36,200 nucleotides of DNA. Source: Mycobacterium colombiense. GTDB taxonomy: Bacteria; Actinomycetota; Actinomycetes; Mycobacteriales; Mycobacteriaceae. Every line of letters starts with the position of its first letter. Position 1 is the stretch's first letter. Both the position numbers and the translations under genes were made by a program. Shown here in pieces: positions 25,819 to 35,017 of the stretch. A model generated the notes under the pieces. The model did not search any database and was not told the origin of the DNA. It saw only the letters and a list, made by a program, of their open reading frames with translations. The stretch lies in assembly GCF_003284975.1 (NCBI RefSeq), contig NZ_QMEU01000043.1:1-36200 (forward strand). Reading direction: 5' to 3'.

Positions 25819-26754
25819 CTACTTCACCAGCCGCACCTGGTGCTGGCTGCTGATCAGTGTGCCGATCAGCCCGGCCAGCCGGCGATAGGACTCGTCGCGC
25901 CCGCTCGATGACCGGTAGACCAAACCGATCCGCCGCCCCGGGCGGGGTGCGGCGAACTGCGCCAGGCCCAGGCGGCTGCGTGAAGCCTCGACCGGCACCG
26001 CGCTCTGCGGAATGAGCGTGACGCCCAGGCCGCCGGTCACGCACTGCACCGCGGTCGCCAGGGAGGCCGCCCGGGTATTGGCCAGCTCTGCCCGCACCCC
26101 CGCCTTGTGACAGACGTCGAGTGCTTGATCGCGCAGGCAGTGGCCCTCGTCCAGCAACAGCAGCGGCAGGTCGGCCAGGGCCGTCGCCGGAACCCGGCGC
26201 TTGCCCGCCAGTTGATGGCCGGGCGGTAGGGCGAGGACGAAATCCTCGTCGTAGATCGGGATCGCGCTGACACCGGCACCCTCGGCGGGCAGGGCGATCA
26301 GGGCCGCATCCAATGCGCCCTCACGCAGCACCGCCAACAGCCGTTCGGTCTGGTCTTCGGTCACCCGCAACGTCAGGCCCGGCAGCCGCTCGGCGACGCC
26401 GGCCAGCACGGTCGGCAGCACATAGGGCGCCACCGTCGGTATCAGCCCCAGCCGCACGCCGGTCTGCAGCGGGTCCGTGGACCCCGCCGCGGCGGCGCTG
26501 AACGCGTCGGCGGCCTCGACGACCGCCTGGGCGCGCGGGAGCAGTTCCGTGCCCTGGGTTGTCAAGAAGACGCGCCGCGTCGACCGCTCGACCAGCTGGG
26601 TGCCCAGGCCCGCCTCCAGCGCCGCCAGCGCCTGCGACAACGTCGACTGACTGACGCCGAGATCTGTTGCGGCACCGCTGAATTGCCGCTTCTCGGCGAT
26701 CGCTACGAACGCGCGCAGGCCGGCGATCGTGGGCTGATAAGTCTTATCGGTCAT
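25819..26754 (-). CDS. oxyR: OxyR, peroxide-sensing LysR-type regulator
   Basis: A 311-residue LysR regulator from ATG 26754; an open frame to 26823 is upstream extension without need. The HTH ([36 protein letters not shown]) is intact. The redox pair C206 and C215 ([12 protein letters not shown], eight residues between) matches E. coli C199/C208. OxyR senses H2O2 by forming this disulfide and then activates ahpC. The frame is complete, unlike M. tuberculosis oxyR, which is a pseudogene. It diverges from ahpC over 101 bp. The genes downstream on its strand may be cotranscribed. Confidence 0.95.
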   Translation of the reverse strand: MTDKTYQPTIAGLRAFVAIAEKRQFSGAATDLGVSQSTLSQALAALEAGLGTQLVERSTRRVFLTTQGTELLPRAQAVVEAADAFSAAAAGSTDPLQTGVRLGLIPTVAPYVLPTVLAGVAERLPGLTLRVTEDQTERLLAVLREGALDAALIALPAEGAGVSAIPIYDEDFVLALPPGHQLAGKRRVPATALADLPLLLLDEGHCLRDQALDVCHKAGVRAELANTRAASLATAVQCVTGGLGVTLIPQSAVPVEASRSRLGLAQFAAPRPGRRIGLVYRSSSGRDESYRRLAGLIGTLISSQHQVRLVK

Positions 26755-26780
26755 GCCTATGAGTCTAGTGGGAAATATCA

Positions 26781-26797
26781 CCTTTACTTCAATAAGG
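26781..26797. promoter_or_regulatory. Candidate OxyR operator between oxyR and ahpC
   Basis: CCTTTACTTCAATAAGG has the LysR T-N11-A form with a dyad CCTT/AAGG. It lies 26 bp from the oxyR start and 58 bp before the ahpC start, suited to control both. The adjacent TATCACCTTT text resembles what I recall of the M. tuberculosis oxyR-ahpC region. Binding is inferred. Confidence 0.5.
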
Positions 26798-26855
26798 CTA
26801 CGCGGCAACATGGTGGAGGACATCTAATCTTGAGTAATTCCAGATAAGGAGCGAT

Positions 26856-27443
26856 ATGCCTCTGCTGACCATCGGCGACCAGTTCCCCGCCTACGAGCTC
26901 ACTGCGTTGATCGCGGGCGATCTGTCCACGGTCGACGCCAAGCAGCCTGGGGACTACTTCACCACCATCACCAACGAGGACCACGCCGGCAAATGGCGCG
27001 TGGTGTTCTTCTGGCCGAAGGACTTCACCTTCGTGTGCCCCACCGAGATCGCCGCGTTCGGCAAGCTCAACGACGAATTCGCCGACCGCGACGCGCAGGT
27101 TCTGGGTGTCTCGATCGACAGCGAGTTCGTGCACTTCAACTGGCGGGCCCAGCACGAGGACCTGAAGAAGCTGCCGTTCCCGATGCTCTCGGACATCAAG
27201 CGGGAGCTGAGCCTGGCCACCGGTGTGCTCAACGCCGACGGCGTCGCCGACCGGGCGACCTTCATCGTCGACCCGAACAACGAGATCCAGTTCGTCTCGG
27301 TAACCGCGGGTTCGGTGGGCCGTAACGTCGAAGAGGTGCTGCGCGTCCTGGACGCACTGCAGTCCGACGAGCTGTGCGCGTGCAACTGGCGCAAGGGTGA
27401 CCCAACGCTGGACGCCACCGAGCTGCTCAAGCAGTCGGCCTGA
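26856..27443 (+). CDS. ahpC: Alkyl hydroperoxide reductase AhpC
   Basis: A 195-residue 2-Cys peroxiredoxin that reduces peroxides and peroxynitrite. Peroxidatic Cys61 lies in FTFVCPTEI. The C-terminal pair C174 and C176 (ELCACNW) are the extra Cys known from mycobacterial AhpC. AAGGAG precedes the ATG. It diverges from oxyR and is followed by ahpD after 41 bp, its likely reducing partner. Confidence 0.97.
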   Translation: MPLLTIGDQFPAYELTALIAGDLSTVDAKQPGDYFTTITNEDHAGKWRVVFFWPKDFTFVCPTEIAAFGKLNDEFADRDAQVLGVSIDSEFVHFNWRAQHEDLKKLPFPMLSDIKRELSLATGVLNADGVADRATFIVDPNNEIQFVSVTAGSVGRNVEEVLRVLDALQSDELCACNWRKGDPTLDATELLKQSA

Positions 27444-27484
27444 TCCGGGCTTGGATCGCATAAGGTTCGGAAGAAGGAGGCGAG

Positions 27485-28021
27485 ATGAGCGTAGACAACC
27501 TCAAAGAAGCGCTGCCGGAGTACGCCAAGGATCTCAAGCTCAACCTGGGCTCGATCACGCGCACGACCGAGCTCAACTCCGAGCAGCTGTGGGGCACCCT
27601 GCTGGCCAGTGCCGCCGCGACGCGAAACACCCAGGTGCTCGCCGAGATCGGGGCCGAGGCGGCCGACATCCTGTCCGCCGAGGCCTACAACGCGGCGCTG
27701 GGAGCCGCCTCGATCACGGGCATGAACAACGTGTTCTACCGCGGCCGGGGCTTCCTGGACGGCAAGTACGACGATCTGCGCGCGGGGTTGCGGATGAACA
27801 TCATCGCCAACCCCGGCGTGGAGAAGGCGAACTTCGAGCTGTGGTCGTTTGCGGTGTCGTCGATCAACGGCTGCCCGGACTGCGTGGCCGCCCACGAGCA
27901 CACGCTGCGCGAGGCCGGCGTCAGCCGGGAAACCATCCAGGAGGCGCTGAAGGCCGCGGCGATCATTTCCGGCGTGGCGCAAGCGATCATCGCCTCCCAG
28001 ACGCTGGCCACCGTCGGCTGA
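27485..28021 (+). CDS. ahpD: Alkylhydroperoxidase AhpD
   Basis: A 178-residue all-helical thiol peroxidase that passes electrons from lipoamide (Lpd/SucB) to AhpC. Active-site residues E118, C130, C133 and H137 are present (ANFELW and [12 protein letters not shown]). The M. tuberculosis proton-relay residue H132 is Asp132 here and Ser131 is Pro. AAGGAGG precedes ATG 27485. Length is within one residue of the M. tuberculosis enzyme. It lies 41 bp after ahpC and 10 bp before the GH13 gene, so the three may share a transcript. Confidence 0.96.
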   Translation: MSVDNLKEALPEYAKDLKLNLGSITRTTELNSEQLWGTLLASAAATRNTQVLAEIGAEAADILSAEAYNAALGAASITGMNNVFYRGRGFLDGKYDDLRAGLRMNIIANPGVEKANFELWSFAVSSINGCPDCVAAHEHTLREAGVSRETIQEALKAAAIISGVAQAIIASQTLATVG

Positions 28022-28031
28022 TCGCGCCGTC

Positions 28032-29360
28032 GTGACCAGAACCGTGACCGGACCTGCCTGGGTCCAGCACGCGATCTGGTGGCAGGTCTATCCCCTGGGG
28101 TTCGTGGGAGCGTTTCCCGCACCGCAGGCAGGCGAGCCGCCGCAACCGGAGGAGCACCGGTTGCGGCGGCTCGTCGACTGGCTGGACCACGCCATCGAAC
28201 TCGGCGCTTCCGGCATTGCGCTGGGGCCCGTCTTCGCCTCGCGCACACACGGTTACGACACCACCGACCACTACCGCATCGACCCCCGGCTGGGCGACGA
28301 CGACGACTTCGACCACCTGATCGCCGAGGCTCGTCGCCGCGGACTGCGGGTACTGCTCGACGGGGTGTTCAATCACGTCGGCCAGGATTTCGCGCGCTAC
28401 CGCGAGGCCGCCGACGACGACGCGGCCGCACGCTGGTTTCGCGGACGGCCCGGCCGATTTCACACCTTCGAAGGCCACGAGGGACTGATCGCCCTCAACC
28501 ACGACAACCCCGAGGTGGCCGACTACGCCGTCGACGTCATGGCGCACTGGTTGGGTCGCGGCGCCGACGGCTGGCGACTCGACGCGGCTTATGCCGTGCC
28601 GCAACACTTCTGGGCATCGACGCTGCCGCGGGTGCGCGAGCGCTACCCGGACGCTTGGTTCGTCGGGGAACTCATCCACGGCGACTACGCCGCCGTCGTA
28701 AAGGCCGCCACCTTCGACTCGGCCACGCAATACGAGCTGTGGAAGGCGATCTGGAGCGGCCTCAACGACGGCAATTTCTTCGAGCTGGACTGGGCGCTGC
28801 AGCGCCACAACGAGTTTCTGACCGGCTTCTCGCCGCTGACCTTCATCGGAAACCACGACGTCACCCGCATCGCCAGTCGGCTGGAAAATCCCGAACACGT
28901 CGCCCACGCGCTGGTGCTGTTGCTGACGGTCGGCGGCGTGCCCAGCGTGTACGCCGGCGACGAACTGGGATTCCGGGGCGTCAAGGAGGAACGCTTCGGC
29001 GGTGACGACGCGGTTCGCCCCGAGTTCGGCTCTCCCCCACTGCAACTCGACGACTTCGGCGTCGAAACCTGGCGGCTGCACCAATATCTGGTCGGGCTGC
29101 GACGCCGCTACCCTTGGTTACATGCGGCGACCACCACCGCCCGGCTGCTGGAAAACCGGCGCTACGTGTACGAGACGCGCCACGGCGACGATGCCCTGCT
29201 GGTGGCGCTCAACATCGACGACGAACCGCTGCGGGTGTCGCTGCCGAAGCTGGGCACCGCTCGCGCCGAGGTGATCGGCGGATCGGCCGCCCCGCCGCAG
29301 GAGGTCGTCGACACCGTTACCGTCGAGCCCCGCGGCTGGCGGATCCTGCGCCCGGTCTAG
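28032..29360 (+). CDS. Alpha-amylase family (GH13) glycosidase
   Basis: A 442-residue GH13 TIM-barrel enzyme from GTG 28032. The four conserved regions are present: DGVFNHVG, GWRLDAAYAV with nucleophile Asp184, VGELIHG with acid/base Glu213, and FIGNHDVTR with Asp276. There is no signal peptide, so it should act in the cytosol, on maltodextrin, trehalose-like or other alpha-glucosides. The exact specificity cannot be read. It starts 10 bp after ahpD. Its stop is 12 bp from the end of the DUF1810 gene (convergent). Confidence 0.9.
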   Translation: MTRTVTGPAWVQHAIWWQVYPLGFVGAFPAPQAGEPPQPEEHRLRRLVDWLDHAIELGASGIALGPVFASRTHGYDTTDHYRIDPRLGDDDDFDHLIAEARRRGLRVLLDGVFNHVGQDFARYREAADDDAAARWFRGRPGRFHTFEGHEGLIALNHDNPEVADYAVDVMAHWLGRGADGWRLDAAYAVPQHFWASTLPRVRERYPDAWFVGELIHGDYAAVVKAATFDSATQYELWKAIWSGLNDGNFFELDWALQRHNEFLTGFSPLTFIGNHDVTRIASRLENPEHVAHALVLLLTVGGVPSVYAGDELGFRGVKEERFGGDDAVRPEFGSPPLQLDDFGVETWRLHQYLVGLRRRYPWLHAATTTARLLENRRYVYETRHGDDALLVALNIDDEPLRVSLPKLGTARAEVIGGSAAPPQEVVDTVTVEPRGWRILRPV

Positions 29361-29372
29361 GGGCGCGGCTTT

Positions 29373-29810
29373 TCACGGCGTCGCCAGCCGCTCCAAGGTC
29401 AGCCGATCCTGGCGGCCGTCGTAATACTTGTCCAGCACCGCGACGAAGTCGGCGTTGTCCTCGGTCGCGCGGGCGAACAGCGTCATCGACGAGCACAGCT
29501 TGAGGTCGTCCGGCGAACCGAAGATCTGGCCGATCGAGCGCCCCTGCACCGCGCTGACCAGGCGGGCGCACTCGTGCAACCGCAGCCCCAGCAGCTCATG
29601 GCGCAGGTATGCGCCGGCTTCGTCGACCGAGGCGATGCCGAACCGCGCCGCCATGGCGCTGCCGCCCAGGCCGCGCAGCTGCGGGAAGACGAACCACATC
29701 CAGTGACTGCGTTTCCGGCCGGCGCGCAGCTCGGCGACGACATCGTCGTACACCGGGCGCTGCGCATCCACAAAACGTTTGAGATCGAAGGGGTCGCCAG
29801 CCGATTCCAT
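29373..29810 (-). CDS. DUF1810 protein, Rv1873 type
   Basis: A 145-residue protein from ATG 29810, the length of Rv1873. It contains [41 protein letters not shown], and [36 protein letters not shown] in pieces, the DUF1810 pattern of an all-helical fold. Function unknown. It is divergent from lldD2 with only 18 bp between starts, so each promoter must lie within or overlap the other gene. Confidence 0.87.
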   Translation of the reverse strand: MESAGDPFDLKRFVDAQRPVYDDVVAELRAGRKRSHWMWFVFPQLRGLGGSAMAARFGIASVDEAGAYLRHELLGLRLHECARLVSAVQGRSIGQIFGSPDDLKLCSSMTLFARATEDNADFVAVLDKYYDGRQDRLTLERLATP

Positions 29811-29828
29811 GTGACTACGGTGGCACAC

Positions 29829-31070
29829 ATGGCGGTCCAACGACGAGTGCCCAAGGTGCGCGACCTCGCGCCGCTGATGCAGTTCAAGCGGCCCCGGCTC
29901 AACGCGACCAGGCGCCGCCTCGACGCCGCGTACACCATCGAGGACCTGCGAGCCATCGCCAAGCGCCGCACCCCCAGGGCGGCGTTCGACTACACCGACG
30001 GGGCGGCCGACGACGAACTATCCATCCAGCGCGCACGACAAGCGTTCCGCGACATCGAGTTTCACCCGACGATTCTGCGTGACGTCTCCCAGGTCGCCAC
30101 CGGCTGGAATGTGCTGGGGCAGCCGGTCGCGTTGCCGTTCGGGATCGCCCCCACCGGATTCACCCGTTTGATGCACACCGAGGGCGAGATCGCCGGAGCG
30201 CAAGCGGCGGCCGACGCGGGGATCCCGTTTTCGTTGTCCACCTTGGGTACGTGCGCGATCGAGGATCTCGTCACCGCCGTCCCGCAGGGCCGAAAGTGGT
30301 TCCAGCTCTACATGTGGCGCGATCGTGAGCGCTCGATGGCCCTGGTGCGGCGCGCCGCCGACGCGGGCTTCGACACGCTGTTGGCCACCGTCGACGTCCC
30401 GGTCTCCGGTGCCCGGCTACGGGATAACCGCAACGGCATGACGATTCCGCCGACACTGACGCTGCGCACCGTGCTCGATGCCGTGCCGCACCCGAAATGG
30501 TGGTTCGATCTGCTGACCACCGAGCCGCTGGCCTTCGCCTCGCTGGATCGCTGGCCGGGCACCGTCGCCGAGTATCTGAGCACGATGTTCGATCCCAGCC
30601 TCACCTTCGACGATCTGGAGTGGATCAAGGCGCAATGGCCCGGCAAGCTCGTCGTCAAAGGGATTCAGACACTCGAGGATGCGCGCGCCGTCGTCGACCG
30701 CGGCGTCGACGGCATCGTCTTGTCGAATCATGGTGGGCGCCAACTGGATCGGGCCCCCGTGCCCTTTCACCTGCTGCCCACCGTCGCGCGGGAGCTTGGG
30801 CGACACACCGAGATCCTGGTGGACACCGGCATCATGGCGGGCGCCGACATCGTCGCCGCGATCGCGCTGGGCGCCCGCTGCACGCTGGTCGGTCGCGCCT
30901 ACCTGTACGGCCTGATGGCCGGCGGTGAGGCGGGAGTGAGCCGCGCGATCGACATCCTCCGCAGCGGGATTTTGCGGACCATGGCGCTGCTCGGCGTCAC
31001 CTGCCTCGAGGAGCTCTCCCCCCAGCACGTCACGCAACTGCGACGGCTGGGCCCGTTGCCGCCGGTGTGA
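29829..31070 (+). CDS. lldD2: L-lactate dehydrogenase (FMN-dependent), LldD2
   Basis: A 413-residue FMN alpha-hydroxyacid oxidase/dehydrogenase. The ATG at 29829 is used; a GTG three codons earlier is in frame. Motifs: [53 protein letters not shown] and the active-site [10 protein letters not shown] with its His. It oxidises lactate to pyruvate and passes electrons to the respiratory chain; in M. tuberculosis LldD2 supports growth on lactate. A longer open frame to 29574 is antisense shadow over the DUF1810 gene. Confidence 0.93.
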   Translation: MAVQRRVPKVRDLAPLMQFKRPRLNATRRRLDAAYTIEDLRAIAKRRTPRAAFDYTDGAADDELSIQRARQAFRDIEFHPTILRDVSQVATGWNVLGQPVALPFGIAPTGFTRLMHTEGEIAGAQAAADAGIPFSLSTLGTCAIEDLVTAVPQGRKWFQLYMWRDRERSMALVRRAADAGFDTLLATVDVPVSGARLRDNRNGMTIPPTLTLRTVLDAVPHPKWWFDLLTTEPLAFASLDRWPGTVAEYLSTMFDPSLTFDDLEWIKAQWPGKLVVKGIQTLEDARAVVDRGVDGIVLSNHGGRQLDRAPVPFHLLPTVARELGRHTEILVDTGIMAGADIVAAIALGARCTLVGRAYLYGLMAGGEAGVSRAIDILRSGILRTMALLGVTCLEELSPQHVTQLRRLGPLPPV

Positions 31071-31128
31071 CGCCGGCCGCACGCTCGCAACGGCCGGGGT
31101 CGCCGGGAACAAACCGGCGCCCGGCTGG

Positions 31129-31149
31129 GTTAAGCGCATCAGACTCAAC
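31129..31149. promoter_or_regulatory. Degenerate HAIR-like (HspR) inverted repeat before lon
   Basis: GTTAAGC-N7-ACTCAAC has the exact spacing of the HspR element CTTGAGT-N7-ACTCAAG, matching 10 of 14 arm bases. It ends 14 bp before the lon ATG. In Streptomyces HspR represses lon, so a shared control is plausible. The left arm is weak (4 of 7). Confidence 0.45.
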
Positions 31150-31163
31150 TTTTGGAGGATTTG

Positions 31164-33485
31164 ATGGCTGAAGCCAAGTCGGTGCCGGTGCTGTTTGTCA
31201 CTGACACCATCGTGTTGCCCGGAATGGTGGTGCCGATCGCGCTGGACGACGCCGCCCGAGCGGCGATCGACGCCGCTGCGGCGAGCGAATCGGGACAGCT
31301 GCTGATCGCCCCCCGGCTCGAGGACCGGTACCCCTCGCACGGCGTGATCGCGAAAATCCTGCAGGTCGGGCGCATCGCCGGCGGCGGCACCGCCGCGGTG
31401 GTGCGCGGTGAGCGCAGGGCGCAGATCGGCGCGGGAGCGTCCGGGCCCGGCGCGGCGCTGTGGGTCGAGGTGACCGAGGTCCCCGACGGCGAGACGACCG
31501 ACGAGATCAAGGCGCTCACGGCGGAGTACAAGAAGCTGCTGCTGGCCATGCTGCAACGCCGTGAAGCGTGGGAGATCATCGATTACGTCAACAGGCTGAC
31601 CGACCCGTCGGCACTGGCCGATACCTCCGGTTACGCCTCGTACCTCACCAACGCGCAGAAGCGCCAACTGCTGGAGACCGTCGACGTCACCGAGCGGCTG
31701 CGCGTGCTGATCGACTGGACCAGTGCGCATTTGGCCGAGGTCGAGGTCAACGACAAGATCGCCGAGGACGTGCGCGAGGGCATGGAGAAGACGCAGAAGG
31801 AGTTCCTGCTGCGCCAACAGCTGGCCGCCATCCGCAAGGAACTGGGCGAGGGCGAACCGGACGGCTCGGATGACTACCGTGCCCGCGTCGAGGCCGCCGA
31901 GCTGCCCGAGCAGGTGCGCGAGGCTGCGCTGCGTGAGGTCGGCAAGCTGGAACGGTCCAGCGACCAGAGCCCGGAAAGCGGCTGGATCCGCACCTGGCTG
32001 GACACCGTGCTGGACCTGCCGTGGAACGTCCGGACCGAGGACTCCACGGACCTGACGGCGGCCCGGGAAATCCTGGACGCCGACCACCACGGGCTGGACG
32101 ACGTCAAGGACCGCATCGTCGAGTACCTGGCCGTGCGGGCGCGCCGCGCCCAGCGTGGGCTGCAGGTCGTCGGCGGGCGCGGTTCCGGTGCGGTGATGGT
32201 GCTGGCCGGTCCCCCCGGGGTCGGCAAGACGTCGCTGGGCGAGAGCGTGGCCAGGGCTCTGGGCCGCAAGTTCGTCCGCGTCGCCCTGGGCGGCGTGCGC
32301 GACGAAGCCGAGATCCGCGGGCACCGACGCACCTATGTGGGCGCGTTGCCGGGCCGGATCGTGCGGGCGATCGGTGAGGCGGGATCGATGAATCCCGTCG
32401 TGTTGCTAGACGAAATCGACAAGGTCGGTTCCGACTATCGCGGCGACCCTTCGGCCGCGTTGCTGGAGGTCCTGGACCCCGCGCAGAACCACACCTTCCG
32501 CGACCACTACCTGGATTTGGACCTGGACCTGTCCGACGTGGTGTTTTTGGCCACCGCCAACGTCATCGAGAACATCCCGTCCGCCCTGCTGGACCGCTTG
32601 GAGCTGGTTTCGATCGACGGCTACACCGAGGACGACAAGGTCGCCATCGCGCGTGACTACCTGCTGCCCCGGCAGCGCGAACGCGCGGCGCTGACCGAGG
32701 ACGAGGTCACGGTGACCGACGCGGCGTTGCGCAGGATCGCGGCGGATTACACCCGCGAGCCCGGCGTGCGCCAGTTCGAGCGGCTGCTGGCCAAGGCGCT
32801 GCGCAAGGCCACCACCAAGCTGGCAGACCAGCCCGCGCCGCTGAGCATCGACGAGCCCGATCTGGTGGGTTACCTTGGCCGCCCGCGATTCACGCCCGAA
32901 TCGGCCGAGCGCACGGCGGTGCCGGGCGTGGCGACCGGCCTGGCCGTCACCGGCCTGGGCGGCGACGTGCTCTACATCGAGGCGGGCGCGACCGACGGGG
33001 AACCGGGTTTGCAGTTGACCGGCCAGCTGGGCGACGTGATGAAGGAGTCGGCGCAGATCGCGCTGTCCTACGTGCGCTCCCACGCCGACGCGCTGGGTGT
33101 GGAGCCCGCGGCGCTGAACCGGCGCATCCACGTCCATGTCCCCGCGGGTGCGGTTCCCAAGGACGGCCCGTCGGCCGGTGTCACCATGGTGACCGCCCTG
33201 GTGTCGATGGCGACCGGGCGTCACGTCCGTTCCGACGTCGGCATGACCGGTGAGGTCACGCTGAACGGTCGGGTGCTGCCCATCGGCGGGGTGAAGCAGA
33301 AGCTGCTGGCGGCCCAACGTGCGGGGCTGGCAACGGTTTTCATTCCGGCGCGCAACGAGCCCGATCTCGATGACGTGCCCGCCGAGGTGCTCGAGGCGCT
33401 GGACGTGCGGCCCATGACCGATGTCGCCGAGATCGTCGCGCAGGCCCTGGAGCCGGCGGCGCAGGTCGCCACCGCGGCCGCATGA
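31164..33485 (+). CDS. lon: ATP-dependent Lon protease
   Basis: A 773-residue LonA protease from ATG 31164, with GGAGG at seven bases. The order is N-terminal substrate domain (about 1-200), coiled helical part (KTQKEFLLRQQLAAIRKELGE), AAA+ module with Walker A GPPGVGKT near 349-356 and Walker B LLDEID near 414-419, and C-terminal protease with Ser670 (DGPSAG) and Lys713 (GGVKQK), spaced as in E. coli S679/K722. It degrades damaged and some regulatory proteins in the cytoplasm. M. tuberculosis lacks lon. A HAIR-like element precedes it and a hairpin follows it. Confidence 0.97.
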   Translation: MAEAKSVPVLFVTDTIVLPGMVVPIALDDAARAAIDAAAASESGQLLIAPRLEDRYPSHGVIAKILQVGRIAGGGTAAVVRGERRAQIGAGASGPGAALWVEVTEVPDGETTDEIKALTAEYKKLLLAMLQRREAWEIIDYVNRLTDPSALADTSGYASYLTNAQKRQLLETVDVTERLRVLIDWTSAHLAEVEVNDKIAEDVREGMEKTQKEFLLRQQLAAIRKELGEGEPDGSDDYRARVEAAELPEQVREAALREVGKLERSSDQSPESGWIRTWLDTVLDLPWNVRTEDSTDLTAAREILDADHHGLDDVKDRIVEYLAVRARRAQRGLQVVGGRGSGAVMVLAGPPGVGKTSLGESVARALGRKFVRVALGGVRDEAEIRGHRRTYVGALPGRIVRAIGEAGSMNPVVLLDEIDKVGSDYRGDPSAALLEVLDPAQNHTFRDHYLDLDLDLSDVVFLATANVIENIPSALLDRLELVSIDGYTEDDKVAIARDYLLPRQRERAALTEDEVTVTDAALRRIAADYTREPGVRQFERLLAKALRKATTKLADQPAPLSIDEPDLVGYLGRPRFTPESAERTAVPGVATGLAVTGLGGDVLYIEAGATDGEPGLQLTGQLGDVMKESAQIALSYVRSHADALGVEPAALNRRIHVHVPAGAVPKDGPSAGVTMVTALVSMATGRHVRSDVGMTGEVTLNGRVLPIGGVKQKLLAAQRAGLATVFIPARNEPDLDDVPAEVLEALDVRPMTDVAEIVAQALEPAAQVATAAA

Positions 33486-33554
33486 GGTGGCCGGGCGGTG
33501 GGGCGTTTCCCGACCCGCCCGTCGATTCGTGACCCACCCGACCTACAACCGCAT

Positions 33555-33593
33555 AACGAGACGGCCGCCGCGCATGTGGCGGCTGTTCTCGTT
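33555..33593 (+). terminator. Imperfect hairpin after lon
   Basis: AACGAGACGGCCGCC (33555-33569) pairs with GGCGGCTGTTCTCGTT (33578-33593), 13 pairs with a small internal bulge, loop GCGCATGT. It lies 70 bp after the lon stop and ends 17 bp before the next ATG, so it may end the lon transcript or serve as 5' structure of the next gene. Confidence 0.5.
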
Positions 33594-33610
33594 TGCGGCA
33601 GAATCCAAGC

Positions 33611-34000
33611 ATGAGCGATTTCGGGAAACTGAAACGGCAAGTGGTCCACCGGGTTCAACGGCTACTGGTCAATCCGGTGGGTCGACAGCTGCCGATGACC
33701 ATGCTGGAAACCACCGGGCGCAAGACCAAGCAGCCGCGCCGCACCGCGGTGGGCGGCCGCGTCGTAGACAACCAGTTCTGGATGGTCTCCGAACACGGCG
33801 AACACTCCGACTATGTCCGCAACATCAAAGCCAATCCGGCTGTGCGCGTGCGGGTCGGCGGACGGTGGCGCAACGGCACCGCGCACCTGCTGCCCGATGA
33901 CGATGCCGTGCAGCGGCTGGGCCAGCTGCCGAAGATGAACAGCGCGGTGGTGCGCCTGATGGGCAGCGACCTGCTCACCATCCGCGTCGATCTGGACTGA
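33611..34000 (+). CDS. Ddn-type F420-dependent nitroreductase family protein (DUF385)
   Basis: A 129-residue split-barrel protein from ATG 33611. It shows VNPVGRQLPMTMLETTGRKTKQPRRTAVGGRVVDNQFWMVSEHGEHSDYVRNIKANPAVRVRV in successive pieces, the deazaflavin-dependent nitroreductase pattern (GRKTG/K-xxR near the F420 pocket). Members reduce quinones or nitroimidazoles with F420H2; this one is not Ddn itself. It heads a close plus-strand series, with the next gene nine bases on. Confidence 0.87.
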   Translation: MSDFGKLKRQVVHRVQRLLVNPVGRQLPMTMLETTGRKTKQPRRTAVGGRVVDNQFWMVSEHGEHSDYVRNIKANPAVRVRVGGRWRNGTAHLLPDDDAVQRLGQLPKMNSAVVRLMGSDLLTIRVDLD

Positions 34001-34009
34001 CGCCGGTCC

Positions 34010-34342
34010 ATGGCCTACGACGAAGACTTGGCCAACCGGATCCGCGAGCTATTGGGTTCGCAGTCCGGCGTCGAGGAGAAACGCATGTTCGGCGGCCTGG
34101 CTTTTCTGGTCGACGGCAACATGTCGGTGGCCGCGAGCGGGCAGGGCGGACTGCTGGTACGGGCGCCCGCCGCCGAGTTCGAATCGCTGCTGCGGCGTGA
34201 GCACGTCCACCCTATGGTGATGGGTGGCCGAGAGGTGCGCGGCTGGCTGCGTGTCGAGGCCGCCGGGGTGCGGACCATGCGGCAGCTGCAGGGCTGGGTG
34301 AACCGTGGCGTCGGCTACGCGCGCACCTTGCCGCCCAAGTAG
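34010..34342 (+). CDS. TfoX N-terminal domain protein
   Basis: A 110-residue protein. It shows the TfoX_N signature RMFGGLAFLVDGNMSVAASGQGGLLVRA and the C-terminal LQGWVNRGVGYARTLP. In gamma-proteobacteria TfoX/Sxy regulates competence, but stand-alone TfoX_N proteins in Actinobacteria have no known role. It has no C-terminal TfoX domain. It lies nine bases after the Ddn-type gene. Confidence 0.87.
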   Translation: MAYDEDLANRIRELLGSQSGVEEKRMFGGLAFLVDGNMSVAASGQGGLLVRAPAAEFESLLRREHVHPMVMGGREVRGWLRVEAAGVRTMRQLQGWVNRGVGYARTLPPK

Positions 34343-34383
34343 CGTGCGGTTTGCTCGTGCGGGGCGCGGGTACGCGGGTGCGT

Positions 34384-35010
34384 ATGGACAAGCGGGTGCG
34401 ACGACTGCTCGACGTTGCCGGCACGACCTATGCGGCGCAGGCGCGTATCAAGCTGAGCGACAAGCCGATGCCCCTGTTTCAGCTTCTCGTCTTATGCATG
34501 CTTGCCAGCAAGCCGATCGACGCCGGTATCGCCATGGCCGCCGCGCGTGAGCTGTTCAGAGCCGGCCTGCGAACGCCCAAAGCCGTGCGGGCGGCCAACC
34601 GGCGCACCATGATCGCGGCGTTCGGACGCGCGCACTACGTGCGCTACGACGAGAGCTCGGCCACTCGGCTGGCCGATATGGCCGATCGGGTCTCCGACGA
34701 CTACGCGGGTGATCTGCGCCGACTGGCCGATCGCAGCCGACACGACGTCGCAGCGGCCAAACGGATGCTCAAGCAGTTCAAGGGAATCGGTGACACCGGC
34801 GCCGACATCTACCTGCGCGAAGTTCAAGACGTCTGGACCTGGGTGCGCCCGTATTTCGATGACCGGACCACCGCCACCGCCAAAAAATTGGGTTTGCCCG
34901 CCGAGCCGGCAAAACTGGGATCCCTTGCACCGCACGACAATGCGAGGCTGGCCGCCGCCCTGGTCAGGGTGTCGCTGGACGACGATGTGCGTCAGCGGGT
35001 AACCGGCTGA
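34384..35010 (+). CDS. Helix-hairpin-helix DNA glycosylase-fold protein (EndoIII-like)
   Basis: A 208-residue protein from ATG 34384. Its helical region (LFQLLVLCMLASKPIDAGIAMAAARELF, LADRVSD) and hairpin FKGIGDTGADIYL follow the endonuclease III/HhH-GPD plan. The EndoIII catalytic Lys at the hairpin is missing (GDTGA), and no four-Cys iron-sulfur loop is present at the C-terminus, where Asp residues (YFDDRT) lie in the region of the glycosylase Asp. A DNA-binding role is likely, but glycosylase activity is uncertain. It lies 41 bp after the TfoX_N gene and seven before the DUF72 gene. Confidence 0.78.
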   Translation: MDKRVRRLLDVAGTTYAAQARIKLSDKPMPLFQLLVLCMLASKPIDAGIAMAAARELFRAGLRTPKAVRAANRRTMIAAFGRAHYVRYDESSATRLADMADRVSDDYAGDLRRLADRSRHDVAAAKRMLKQFKGIGDTGADIYLREVQDVWTWVRPYFDDRTTATAKKLGLPAEPAKLGSLAPHDNARLAAALVRVSLDDDVRQRVTG

Positions 35011-35017
35011 GCGGCCC

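Noticed and set aside
30417..32324. 635-residue open frame on the minus strand opposite lldD2 and lon
   Set aside because: It is antisense to two certain genes; its text is Arg/Gly/Asp/Leu-rich shadow without any family motif, as expected in high-GC DNA.
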